Part shown: positions 7,071 to 15,360 of the stretch, in pieces
Position numbering within the stretch: the first letter of the stretch is position 1
Layout: every line of letters begins with the position of its first letter
DNA from: an uncultured Arsenicibacter sp.
Lineage (GTDB): Bacteria; Bacteroidota; Bacteroidia; Cytophagales; Spirosomataceae
Direction: 5' to 3'
Assembly (NCBI RefSeq): GCF_945952095.1
Contig: NZ_CAMFHL010000175.1
Coordinates: forward strand, 1 to 15,449
Length of the DNA stretch: 15,449 bases
The notes under the pieces: model-generated
Told to the model about the DNA's origin: nothing
Database searches by the model: none
The model's input: the letters and a program-made list of their open reading frames with translations, nothing else
Position numbers and translations under genes: made by a program

Positions 7071-9827
7071 ATGAACCAGTTTTACCTCCTTTTGTTTGCC
7101 TTGCTCAGCGCAGCCGGTTTGCGCGCTGAAACCATAAAAGGCCGTGTGGTTGAAGCCGGAACCGGTCAGCCGGTGATCGGGGCGCACATCCTGCTGGCAG
7201 GTACAAACCGCCATGAAGTGTCGGGTCTCGACGGCTCGTTTGTATTCAGAAATCTGACTGCGGGCAGCTACTCCGTCAGCGTTAGTTATGTCTCCTACAA
7301 AACCGTTGTCCGCAACGTAAGCCTTTCCGGGACCAATCAACCGACGGTCGAAATTGCGCTTGAAAACGACGAAGCACAGACACTGTCCGAAATTACGGTG
7401 ACGACTAAACGGGAGGGAGCAAGCGATAATACGGCCCGCTATCTGGAGCAATCGGCCAATCAGGTGATAAATATTGTGTCGGGAAAAACCATTCAGCTGT
7501 CACCCGACCTGACGGTAGCCAATGTCATTCAGCGGGTGTCGGGCATCAGCATTGAACGGAATTCAAACGGCGACGGGCAGTATGCCATCCTGCGCGGCAT
7601 GGACAAACGGTATAATTATACCCTGGTCAACGGAGTCAAAATTCCGAGTCCCGATAACCGGTACCGCTACGTGCCGCTTGACATTTTCCCTGCCGAACTG
7701 CTCGACCGGCTGGAAGTATACAAGGCCCTGACGCCGTCGATGGAAGGCGATGCGGTTGGCGGCGCCGTAAACATGGTGATGAAAGATGCACCGAATCAGC
7801 TGCTGGCTACGGCAAATCTGGCAACGGGCTACAGTGAACTGTTCGTTAACCAGCCGTTTCTGAGTTATCCGTATCAAAAGGTGAATGCACAGTCGCCGTA
7901 CGAGCGGTTTGGCAATACATATGCAGCCAAAGCGGCTGATTTTCCGAACTACACCTCAACCTATTCGTCGGGGCGTCCGGCACCGAATCTGGTAGGAGGC
8001 TTTTCCCTTGGCAACCGGTTCCTGAACAAGCGCCTGGGTATTTTGGTGGCGGGCAGCGTGCAGAACACCTATCGGGGCAGTAACAGCGTATTTTTCAACG
8101 GGGATGTGGTCGATACCCTGAAAAGCATCACCCTGACCTCGCAGGCCGAACGGACGTACTCGGAACAGCAGAAACGCTATGGGCTGCACGCAAAAGTGGA
8201 TTTTAAAGCCAGCAGCCGTCATAAATTCCAGTGGTATAACGCGTATATGTCGCTGACCAACGTGCAGATACGCGACACCAAATCAACGAGTCTGGGCATC
8301 GGCGGGTATGATCCCGTGGCGGGCAATGCAGGCATCTCGTTTTCAACCCGTTCGCGGCTGACCCGTCAGCAGATTTTCAACAGCACCTTGCAGGGGGATC
8401 ATAAACTGACCGACCGGCTGTCGGCGCAGTGGTCGGCGGTTTACTCATTTGCCACCAACGCTGTTCCTGAACAAACCTCGGTTTCTGTCCTGGGGCAGCG
8501 CCGGAATTTTGTCGAAACAAAGACGTATCCAACGGACGGTTTTCGTCGCTGGGATCACAACTCAGATACCGACCTGGCTGCTTACGGCAACCTGACCTAT
8601 ACTACCCAACTAAATAAATTCAAGGTCGACTGGCAGATCGGTGGCTTATACCGCGACAAGCACCGGACAAACTTTTACAACAACTACCAGCTACGGCCGA
8701 CGAATCTGTTTGCCCTGTACGGCGTCGATTTTACCGATTATTCGCAGATCAGCTACACCGTTCAGAACCCGCTGGGGGCCGTGGCCACGGCGCTGAGCTA
8801 CGATGCCAGTGAAAAAATCGGGGCCGGTTATGTCCAGGCAAAGGCCCGGAACGAGGTAATGGAGCTGGTTGGCGGTGTCCGGATGGAGCATACCGATCAG
8901 GGCTATACCATGCGGTTTCCGATCGGCGAGGGGCGGCCAACCGGCAAACAGGTCTATACCGATCTGCTGCCAAGCCTGCACCTGAAATATTCGCCGACAG
9001 ACCGGATTAACTACCGCGCCTCGTACTATCGCTCCATCAACCGGCCGGGCTATTTCGAGATTGTGCCGTACCGGATCGTGAACGAAGAATACCAGGAGCG
9101 CGGTAACCCCGACCTGAAACGGGCCGTTGCCGACAACATCGATCTGCGGTTTGAACATTTTCCGCGCCCAATGGAACAGTTCATGGTGGGGGTCTTTTAC
9201 AAACGGATTCAGAACCCGATTGAGTATACGCTGCAACCGGATGCCATTCGCGGCCAGGATATCTACTATGCGCCGGGCAATTTCGGGAATGCAACAAACT
9301 ATGGTCTGGAAGTCGATTTTATCAAATACTTCAGCAGGCTCGGCATTAAGGCCAACTACACCTATACCCACTCATCGATTACAACGCCTAAATCAAAGCA
9401 AATCCGGAACGAGCGGGGCGATCTGGCGCGGATAACGGTAGACCAAACACGACCGCTGTACGGGCAGTCGGCCCATATCGGCAACCTGACCCTGCTGTTT
9501 AAAGACAGTGAAACGGGGTGGGACGGGCAGCTGGCCGCCAACTATACCGGCGACAGGATCAACACTGTGTCGCAGTATGTTAACAACGATCTGTGGCAGA
9601 AAGGCTTTGTGCAGATGGACGCTTCGGTTGAAAAGTCGCTGGGCAAAGGGTTCAGCCTCTTCGCCAAGGCTAACAACCTGCTGAATACACCGACTGAAGT
9701 TTACCTTAAAAATAGCAGCCCGAGAAACGAAGGGATTCCTGACCAGACCATGTCGGGCAAAACACTCATTCGCCGCGACTACTTCCAGCGGTCCTATATC
9801 CTCGGGATGCGGTACAAATTACCTTAA
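7071..9827 (+). CDS. TonB-dependent outer-membrane receptor with carboxypeptidase-regulatory-like domain
   Basis: An outer-membrane active transporter powered by TonB/ExbBD. The 918-aa protein has a signal peptide (1-19, MNQFYLLLFALLSAAGLRA), a CarboxypepD_reg-like beta-sandwich (about 21-100, IKGRVVEAGTGQPVIGAHILLAG, DGSFVFRNLTAGSY), a plug domain (about 123-240, DLTVANVIQRVSGISIERN, ILRGMD, EGDAVGGAVNMVMKDAP) and a beta-barrel to the C-terminus, ending in a typical strand (YILGMRYKLP). The start is ATG 7071; an in-frame GTG at 7065 would add only two residues. No SusD-like gene follows. Instead, a beta-helix lipoprotein starts 31 bases downstream, then a phytase. This context suggests uptake of phytate, a phosphate ester or its metal complex. 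The substrate is inferred from neighbours and cannot be read from the receptor itself. Confidence 0.93.
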   Translation: MNQFYLLLFALLSAAGLRAETIKGRVVEAGTGQPVIGAHILLAGTNRHEVSGLDGSFVFRNLTAGSYSVSVSYVSYKTVVRNVSLSGTNQPTVEIALENDEAQTLSEITVTTKREGASDNTARYLEQSANQVINIVSGKTIQLSPDLTVANVIQRVSGISIERNSNGDGQYAILRGMDKRYNYTLVNGVKIPSPDNRYRYVPLDIFPAELLDRLEVYKALTPSMEGDAVGGAVNMVMKDAPNQLLATANLATGYSELFVNQPFLSYPYQKVNAQSPYERFGNTYAAKAADFPNYTSTYSSGRPAPNLVGGFSLGNRFLNKRLGILVAGSVQNTYRGSNSVFFNGDVVDTLKSITLTSQAERTYSEQQKRYGLHAKVDFKASSRHKFQWYNAYMSLTNVQIRDTKSTSLGIGGYDPVAGNAGISFSTRSRLTRQQIFNSTLQGDHKLTDRLSAQWSAVYSFATNAVPEQTSVSVLGQRRNFVETKTYPTDGFRRWDHNSDTDLAAYGNLTYTTQLNKFKVDWQIGGLYRDKHRTNFYNNYQLRPTNLFALYGVDFTDYSQISYTVQNPLGAVATALSYDASEKIGAGYVQAKARNEVMELVGGVRMEHTDQGYTMRFPIGEGRPTGKQVYTDLLPSLHLKYSPTDRINYRASYYRSINRPGYFEIVPYRIVNEEYQERGNPDLKRAVADNIDLRFEHFPRPMEQFMVGVFYKRIQNPIEYTLQPDAIRGQDIYYAPGNFGNATNYGLEVDFIKYFSRLGIKANYTYTHSSITTPKSKQIRNERGDLARITVDQTRPLYGQSAHIGNLTLLFKDSETGWDGQLAANYTGDRINTVSQYVNNDLWQKGFVQMDASVEKSLGKGFSLFAKANNLLNTPTEVYLKNSSPRNEGIPDQTMSGKTLIRRDYFQRSYILGMRYKLP

Positions 9828-9858
9828 ACAAGTCATTATCAATCAACTCAGATTATCT

Positions 9859-11118
9859 ATGAAAAAGTTATTTCTGCTTGCCCTCGGGTGTAGCGCCATG
9901 CTGTTTGGCTGTAAAGGCAATGAAGGATCTGATCCGACACCGACACCGGTTGTAAAAGAAGCGGTTGCTGGTGATGTATCCGGCGTATGGGAGAAAAACA
10001 GTACCTACAAAATTACGGGCCATATTCAGGTACCGGCCGGTAAATCGCTGACAATTCTGGAAGGTACGAATGTCATTTTCAGTGATTCAACGGTGAAACC
10101 GGAGTTTATCATCAGCGGCAACCTGTATGTGATGGGTTCAAAAGCAAATCCGGTGAAATTTACGGTGCCGGATGCCTGGAAAACGACCGCAAACCAGTGG
10201 GGTAATCTGTGGGGTGGCCTGATTGCCGCCCCGACCTGCGCCGAATTGCTGATCGATGGCGCTGTGCTGGAATATGGCGGGGCCGTAACGACCGAAACGT
10301 CGCCATCGGTAAAAGCCGGTCTGTATAAGGCGGCTGCCGGTAACCACGTACCGGCCGTCAATTATTCGAACACCAGCGGTAAACTGGTGATTGTCAACAG
10401 CCGGTTGAATAACCAGAACGAAGATGGTTTCTACATTGAGGGCGGAAAAGTAATCATCGCCAACAATGTGATCTACACACAAGGTATTTCGGGTGGGGAT
10501 GCCATCAATATCAAGTCTGGCGTAGAGGCGGATGTGGCCTTTAACCTGGTCTACAGTCCGAATACAAACGCTCTCAAACTCTCGAATACAGGTACGCGCA
10601 CACCGCAGGCCTACGTAATCGGCTATAATAACACCATCGTGAACGCCGGCTGGCGCCGTCCGACGGTAAAAGGCGGTTCGATCTGGGTAGAGATCGGTGT
10701 CCGGTCCGAACTATACAACAACCTGCTGGCCAATGACCGGTTCGGCGTAAAGCGCGACCCGAAAAATCCGGAAGACAGCCGCTCGAAGATGAGCAATAAC
10801 CTGTATTATGGCTACACGCAGGACGGGGTAACGGGCTTTCAGACAACGACCGAAATCCTGGCCGGTACGAACGATATCATCAGCAAAACCGTTGGCGATA
10901 ACGATCCGAAATTTGTAAATTATCCGCTGAGCACCGCTTCGCTGAACGCAGTCTACAATACGGCATGGGATTTCCGCTTACAGGCAGGGTCACCGGCGAT
11001 TGGCAAGGGAACCACGTCATTTACGCCGCTCTACAGCACAACAGGTATTACGATCGGTGGTAATGTATATAAATCACCGGCACCTTCAACAACGATTGGG
11101 GCCTTTGGTACCAACTAA
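9859..11118 (+). CDS. Right-handed parallel beta-helix lipoprotein
   Basis: This 419-aa lipoprotein begins MKKLFLLALGCSAMLFGC, with the lipobox cysteine at residue 18, then an acidic and Pro/Thr spacer (about 20-32). The body repeats short beta rungs with Asn/Gly turns (ITGHIQVPAGKSLTILEGTNVIF, LVIVNSRLNN, VIIANNVIY, ELYNNLLAND, MSNNLYYGY) and ends with a GAFG motif. This is the pattern of right-handed parallel beta-helix proteins of the pectate-lyase-like superfamily. I see no clear catalytic Asp/Lys/Arg set of a known lyase, so binding rather than cleavage is plausible. It starts 31 bases after the receptor gene, so the two are probably co-transcribed, and it may be a surface partner of that receptor. 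A strong terminator follows its stop codon. Family recognition is good; function is unknown. Confidence 0.85.
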   Translation: MKKLFLLALGCSAMLFGCKGNEGSDPTPTPVVKEAVAGDVSGVWEKNSTYKITGHIQVPAGKSLTILEGTNVIFSDSTVKPEFIISGNLYVMGSKANPVKFTVPDAWKTTANQWGNLWGGLIAAPTCAELLIDGAVLEYGGAVTTETSPSVKAGLYKAAAGNHVPAVNYSNTSGKLVIVNSRLNNQNEDGFYIEGGKVIIANNVIYTQGISGGDAINIKSGVEADVAFNLVYSPNTNALKLSNTGTRTPQAYVIGYNNTIVNAGWRRPTVKGGSIWVEIGVRSELYNNLLANDRFGVKRDPKNPEDSRSKMSNNLYYGYTQDGVTGFQTTTEILAGTNDIISKTVGDNDPKFVNYPLSTASLNAVYNTAWDFRLQAGSPAIGKGTTSFTPLYSTTGITIGGNVYKSPAPSTTIGAFGTN

Positions 11119-11134
11119 ATAAACAGAAGCCGTT

Positions 11135-11170
11135 CCCCTGCCGGTAGCTTACCGGCAGGGGATTTTTTTT
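11135..11170 (+). terminator. Strong intrinsic terminator between the beta-helix lipoprotein and phytase genes
   Basis: CCCCTGCCGGTA (11135-11146) and TACCGGCAGGGG (11150-11161) pair perfectly over 12 bp with a GCT loop, followed by eight Ts (11163-11170). The T-run ends only 6 bases before the first phytase ATG at 11177. Confidence 0.95.
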
Positions 11171-11176
11171 AATCAG

Positions 11177-12301
11177 ATGTTTCGTATGTACAAAGGCATA
11201 GTAATGCAGGTAGCCGTTGTGGCTACTCTGGCGGCGGGCTATGGTTGCCATCAGCGCCTGCAATCCACAAACGGGCTGACAAAGGCCGGGCAGGAACATA
11301 AGCCCGATACCGATGTGGTGATCAAGCCGGTGTTTGTTACGGATTCGGTTGCGCACGATACCGACGATCCGGCCGTATGGATCAATCCGGCTGACCCCGC
11401 CCAAAGCCTGATCATCGGCACCGACAAAGAGCAGGATGGCGGGCTGTATGTGTTTGACTTACAGGGGAAAATACAGCCCGATAAAGTGGTGAAAGGCCTG
11501 AAACGCCCTGATAATGTAGACGTAGAATACGGGCTGGTGCTGAACGGAAAACCGGTTGATATTGCCGTCACGACCGAGCGGTATACCCACAAGCTCCGGA
11601 TCTATGCCCTGCCCGGCATGACACCCGTTGACGGGGGCGGGCTGGATATGTTTGTCGGCGAAACGGGCGTCGATTACCGTGATCTGATGGGCATTGCGCT
11701 TTATAAAAACAAAGCCGGTCAGCTGTATGCGATGGTTGGCCGGAAAAACGGCCCGACCGACGGCAGCTATATCTGGCAATATGCCCTGACAGATGACGGT
11801 CACGGGCAGGTCAAGGCAACACTCATCCGTAAGTTCGGCAACTACAGCGGCAAAAAAGAAATCGAGGCGATTGCCGTAGATGACGAAGCCGGATATGTCT
11901 ATTACTCAGACGAAGGCGTTGGGGTCCGGCAGTATTTTGCCGATCCGGACAAAGGGAATGACGAACTGGCGTTGTTTGCCACCGAAGGGTTCACGCAGGA
12001 TCACGAAGGTATTTCGATTTACCGGAAAGATGCTGAAACCGGCTACATTCTGGTGTCTGATCAGGGCGCAAACCGGTTTCATATTTTTACCAGGGAGGGT
12101 ACGGCCGGCAATCCGTATCAGCATAAACTGGTGAAGGTCGTGACGGTGAGCGCGCAGCAGAGCGATGGTTCCGAAACGATTTCCGTACCGCTGAACAAAA
12201 CCTTCCGGCATGGCTTGTTTATTGCCATGAGCGATGACCGGACGTTCCATCTGTATCGGTTAGAGGATATTCTGGGCCTGTCGGCGATCCGGTCGAAATA
12301 G
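11177..12301 (+). CDS. Beta-propeller phytase (3-phytase), lipoprotein
   Basis: Beta-propeller phytases are calcium-dependent six-bladed enzymes that release phosphate from phytate (inositol hexakisphosphate). This 374-aa protein carries the family signatures in order: DDPAVW (63-68), GTDKEQDGGLYVFDLQGK (81-98), RPDNVDVEYG (110-119), YAMVGRKNG (184-192), EAIAVDDEAGYVYYSDE (230-246), DHEGISIY (275-282) and SDQGANRFHIF (294-304). The N-terminus (to Cys24, AAGYGC) looks like a lipoprotein signal with an imperfect lipobox. The start could also be ATG 11186 or 11204. Compared with the Bacillus enzymes, the segment at 329-338 (SDGSETISVP) is shorter where those have a TDGID-type calcium loop, and an active-site Glu after the lysine in YAMVxGKE is Asn here. 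Activity is therefore likely but may differ. It sits behind the receptor/lipoprotein pair and faces a second phytase-type gene. Confidence 0.9.
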   Translation: MFRMYKGIVMQVAVVATLAAGYGCHQRLQSTNGLTKAGQEHKPDTDVVIKPVFVTDSVAHDTDDPAVWINPADPAQSLIIGTDKEQDGGLYVFDLQGKIQPDKVVKGLKRPDNVDVEYGLVLNGKPVDIAVTTERYTHKLRIYALPGMTPVDGGGLDMFVGETGVDYRDLMGIALYKNKAGQLYAMVGRKNGPTDGSYIWQYALTDDGHGQVKATLIRKFGNYSGKKEIEAIAVDDEAGYVYYSDEGVGVRQYFADPDKGNDELALFATEGFTQDHEGISIYRKDAETGYILVSDQGANRFHIFTREGTAGNPYQHKLVKVVTVSAQQSDGSETISVPLNKTFRHGLFIAMSDDRTFHLYRLEDILGLSAIRSK

Positions 12302-12320
12302 CAGCGTCCGCCAAATAAAG

Positions 12321-12355
12321 AAGCCCGGCTGTTTACCCTAAACAGCCGGGCTTTT
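12321..12355. terminator. Bidirectional intrinsic terminator between convergent phytase-type genes
   Basis: AAGCCCGGCTGTTTA (12321-12335) and TAAACAGCCGGGCTT (12339-12353) form a perfect 15-bp stem with a CCC loop. On the plus strand it ends in TTTT; on the minus strand it reads into CTTTATTT. It can end both the phytase (stop at 12301) and the convergent gene (stop at 12375). Confidence 0.92.
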
Positions 12356-12374
12356 CCGGTTTATACGGATAGCA

Positions 12375-13694
12375 TTAACGAAGCGGCGCTTTCAGCGTCA
12401 CGAAATACACGCGGTTGAGGTCTACTTTGCCGGTGGCAGGCAGAATTTTCGTGGTAAACCCGTTCTGTCCGTTATCGACTACACCAAAGTCATCGTCATT
12501 CGAAATCGCCAGGCGGTTCCGGCCGATTAAGGCAATACCCTCGGCTTTGTCGTGCGGGTAAACCGGTGAAATCTCGGTCAGCAGGTCAAATACCAGTGTC
12601 TTGGCGACCGGCGTAATACCGGCGTTTTTCAGGCCTGTTTCGTCTTTCAGCTGTTCCACGGTCTGGCCATTGAACAGCTTCCCGTTGGGGCCGTTGGCCG
12701 GATCCGAGATTTCGGTAGCGTTTGCCAGATCAAACTTGTACACGCGCTTAAAGGTGGCTGGTGTTGTCGGGTGACCGCCGTAGTTACCGTCGCGCTCCAG
12801 GGCGAGGAAGGTTGTATTGGTAATGGCTGCAATTTCGCTGCAACCGGTCAGGCTGGCGTTCTCCATCAGGTAAACATACTGCTTCGTTGCGCCGGTCGCA
12901 ATATCAAACGTCAGGATGCGGATCACGCGGGAACCGGAAACAGCAGCCGAGGTCGGATTGTACATCGGGGACTGCATCAGGCCAACCAGTGTTTTGCCGT
13001 CAGGGGTAATAGTCAGGCCTTCCATACCCCGGTTCGGGCGGCGGGTAGCAAACACTTTCGGAATGGTCCGGCCGCCGGTACCGGTGCCGAACGGGTTGAT
13101 GCGTTCAATGGTTTTGCCGGTTGCATCAAAATGGACGATGTGCGGGCCGTATTCGTCGCTAACCCAGAACGTGCCGTCCGACAGGTAAACCAGCCCTTCC
13201 GAGTCGAGCCCGTCCGGATGCGGGGCGATGGTCTGTCCGTTAAAGTCGAGGGCAATTTCGCCGGTATTTCCCTGACCGGCCGGATTCGGTAAGCCGTTGA
13301 GCAGCTGCCCGCTGGCGTTTTTCAGCAGGATAACGTTTTCCAGCACCAGCTGATCCCCGACAATCCGGAACTTGCCGATTTGGGGAGTAAAGTCAGTTTT
13401 ACCGAAGATAATTGAGTTGGCCTGTACGCCGGCTGCATTCGGGCCTCGGTCGGTCAGCATGTAAAAGACCGACGGGTCACGCCAGTCTGAAGCAATGGAG
13501 GAGCCATACCCGCCATTGTACAGCACCGTTCCGTTAGGTGCCGTGCTTAAAATTTTAGGGTTTGCGGCTTCGGCAAAGGCCGGATAGATAAAGCGGTCAA
13601 GCTGATCGAGTTCGTCCTGGCAGGCCGATACAACCATGCCGCAGCCCAACAGCCCGAGTGCAATCCGGTTCAGTGAAGGTAACGTTGCTTTCAT
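12375..13694 (-). CDS. 'Esterase-like activity of phytase' family lipoprotein
   Basis: This family (Phytase-like, a beta-propeller unrelated in detail to the classical beta-propeller phytases) includes proteins with esterase or phosphoesterase activity found in phytase preparations. The 439-aa chain has a lipoprotein signal (MKATLPSLNRIALGLLGCGM, lipobox VSAC with Cys25). The signatures are YMLTDRGPN (78-86), DSEGLVY (164-170), FWVSDEYGP (176-184), NRGMEGLTITPDGK (221-234), LALERDGN (298-305), DKAEGIAL (382-389) and ISNDDDFG (397-404). ATG at 13694 was chosen over the upstream in-frame ATG at 13721 because it gives a compact signal peptide and leaves room for the -7 element at 13726-13719. 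It is convergent with the phytase gene and shares its terminator, and it is divergent from the Wzi-family gene. A role in phosphate-ester use is inferred from family and context. Confidence 0.88.
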   Translation of the reverse strand: MKATLPSLNRIALGLLGCGMVVSACQDELDQLDRFIYPAFAEAANPKILSTAPNGTVLYNGGYGSSIASDWRDPSVFYMLTDRGPNAAGVQANSIIFGKTDFTPQIGKFRIVGDQLVLENVILLKNASGQLLNGLPNPAGQGNTGEIALDFNGQTIAPHPDGLDSEGLVYLSDGTFWVSDEYGPHIVHFDATGKTIERINPFGTGTGGRTIPKVFATRRPNRGMEGLTITPDGKTLVGLMQSPMYNPTSAAVSGSRVIRILTFDIATGATKQYVYLMENASLTGCSEIAAITNTTFLALERDGNYGGHPTTPATFKRVYKFDLANATEISDPANGPNGKLFNGQTVEQLKDETGLKNAGITPVAKTLVFDLLTEISPVYPHDKAEGIALIGRNRLAISNDDDFGVVDNGQNGFTTKILPATGKVDLNRVYFVTLKAPLR

Positions 13695-13718
13695 ATAGCT
13701 TCTGTAGCGATTAAACCA

Positions 13719-13726
13719 CAAAACTA
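13719..13726 (-). promoter_or_regulatory. Bacteroidota -7 element for the phytase-like lipoprotein
   Basis: On the minus strand TAGTTTTG matches TAnnTTTG exactly and lies 24 bases upstream of ATG 13694, giving a short leader. No clear -33 TTTG is present about 20 bases further up. Confidence 0.45.
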
Positions 13727-13845
13727 GCGGCGCAATATTACCTCTGCGTTAGATAAAATGCCTGTATATTAATGAATTGTAAATTTATGAATCATTCAGG
13801 AAACATTGTTGCACAGGTATAGTGGCTGATATAGTTTTAGGGGTT

Positions 13846-15360
13846 ATGCATAAACCTTATTTAAGTAGCCTGCTACTGTGCAGCCTGTTAACCGTGAGTG
13901 AGTTGCGGGCTCAGGCCGTCAACCTGTGGGAAACCAGTGCATCGGTACAGTTGTCAGCCCCGACCGGGCAGACACTGCCCTTCTGGCTGCGCGCCAATCA
14001 GTCGGGGACTGTTCCGGGGCAGGCACCGGCAGCCTGGTTGCAGGCAGGATTGAAAAAAGCATATGTGCAGCGGGATTCAGCCCGGCGGCCACGGATTAAC
14101 TGGACCTTTGCCGTTCAGGGAAACGGGGTTTTGGTGAAAACCGGTGATGGCACCTTACAACAGCGGCTACAACTGACATCGGCATTTGCCGGGCTGCGGT
14201 TTGGTAAGCTGGAGCTGTGGGCCGGTCGCCGTCCGCAGGTGGTTGGCCTGGTAGATACGCTACTGTCTTCGGGTTCGTATGCGGTCTCGCTGAATGCACT
14301 ACCAATTCCGCAGGTGCAGCTCTGTTTGCCGGACTATGTACCGGTCGGCTGGCTGAATGACCGGCTGGCCGTCAAGGCAGCGTATGCACACGGCTGGTTT
14401 AACGTCCCCTACATACAGGAGTCGAAACTACACTACAAATCGGTTTATGTCCGGTTCGGAAAGCCGGCTTCCCGGCTACAGGTGCAGGCAGGGATCAACC
14501 ACCAGGTACAATGGGGGGGCTCGGCCGGGTATTTAACCGGTTCGCCGCTGGCTGTAAATGGCCGCCTGACCTCTAATTTCGGAGATTACTGGCGGAGTGT
14601 GGTCCTGAGCCTGATTCCCCGTGACCTGGGCAACCCGCGTTATACCAGTTTCGATGCTGCCAACCGCATTGGAAATCACCTCGGTACTGTTGATGTCGGG
14701 CTGATTTTAAGACGTCCCCTGGCTAACTGGTTTGTCTATCACCAGCATCCTTTTGACGATGCCAGCGGCTTGAGCGGCCGCAATATTCCGGACGGGTTGT
14801 ATGGTGTTCGCTGGCAGAACGGGCGGTCATCAGCTGCCGGCAAAGCAGTCTGGCAGTGGAGGCGCATCGTTGGCGAGGTGCTTAGTACCAAAAGTCAGTC
14901 GGGGCCTTACTTCTCGCGGCCGGGACGATCCTACAAGGGTGCCGATAATTACTACAATCACTCCCAGTACATCGAAGGGTGGTCGTATCTGGGGCAAAGC
15001 CTTGGAACGCCGTTGATCATCCCTCGCTATGACCTAACCGCTGCGGCGCAGCAGAGCGACCTGTTTTTTTCGGATAACCGCCTGATTGCCGGCTATCTGG
15101 CCATTGAGGCGTTGTTCCGTCAGCGGATTACGGTTAGCGGTAGAGTTTCGTACAGCAGCCATGCCGGGTCGTATGTGAGCCCTTATCCAAAGCCTGTCCG
15201 GCAGTTTTCGGCAGCCATTCAGGTAGTGATGCCGGTTACACAGGCAAACCGCAATCAGGTATATATAGCTGTGGCAACGGATCAGGGTAACCTGCTGGCG
15301 CGAAGTACCGGGGCGATCATTGGTTTTCAGACACGACTCCCGGGCCGGACGCGACTGTGA
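13846..15360 (+). CDS. Capsule-assembly Wzi family outer-membrane beta-barrel protein
   Basis: Wzi-family proteins are outer-membrane barrels that help attach or assemble surface polysaccharide in enterobacteria; Bacteroidota carry many homologues of uncertain role. This 504-aa protein has a signal peptide (MHKPYLSSLLLCSLLTVSELRA then QAV) and the early family motif LPFWLRANQSGTVPG (about 48-62). Alternating amphipathic strands fill the rest (for example GLRFGKLELWAGRRPQ, SVYVRFGKPASRLQVQAGINHQVQWGG), and the length is normal. The start is ATG 13846, which gives a clean signal peptide; GTG 13822 would add eight residues. TAGTTTTA (13832-13839) resembles a -7 element and would place transcription start almost at the ATG, so the leader may be very short or the element fortuitous. 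No polysaccharide synthesis genes are in the window. Confidence 0.85.
   Translation: MHKPYLSSLLLCSLLTVSELRAQAVNLWETSASVQLSAPTGQTLPFWLRANQSGTVPGQAPAAWLQAGLKKAYVQRDSARRPRINWTFAVQGNGVLVKTGDGTLQQRLQLTSAFAGLRFGKLELWAGRRPQVVGLVDTLLSSGSYAVSLNALPIPQVQLCLPDYVPVGWLNDRLAVKAAYAHGWFNVPYIQESKLHYKSVYVRFGKPASRLQVQAGINHQVQWGGSAGYLTGSPLAVNGRLTSNFGDYWRSVVLSLIPRDLGNPRYTSFDAANRIGNHLGTVDVGLILRRPLANWFVYHQHPFDDASGLSGRNIPDGLYGVRWQNGRSSAAGKAVWQWRRIVGEVLSTKSQSGPYFSRPGRSYKGADNYYNHSQYIEGWSYLGQSLGTPLIIPRYDLTAAAQQSDLFFSDNRLIAGYLAIEALFRQRITVSGRVSYSSHAGSYVSPYPKPVRQFSAAIQVVMPVTQANRNQVYIAVATDQGNLLARSTGAIIGFQTRLPGRTRL

Noticed and set aside
8691..9371. Minus-strand open frame (226 aa) opposite the TonB receptor barrel
   Set aside because: It is a shadow of the receptor gene caused by high GC; no start signal or family features.
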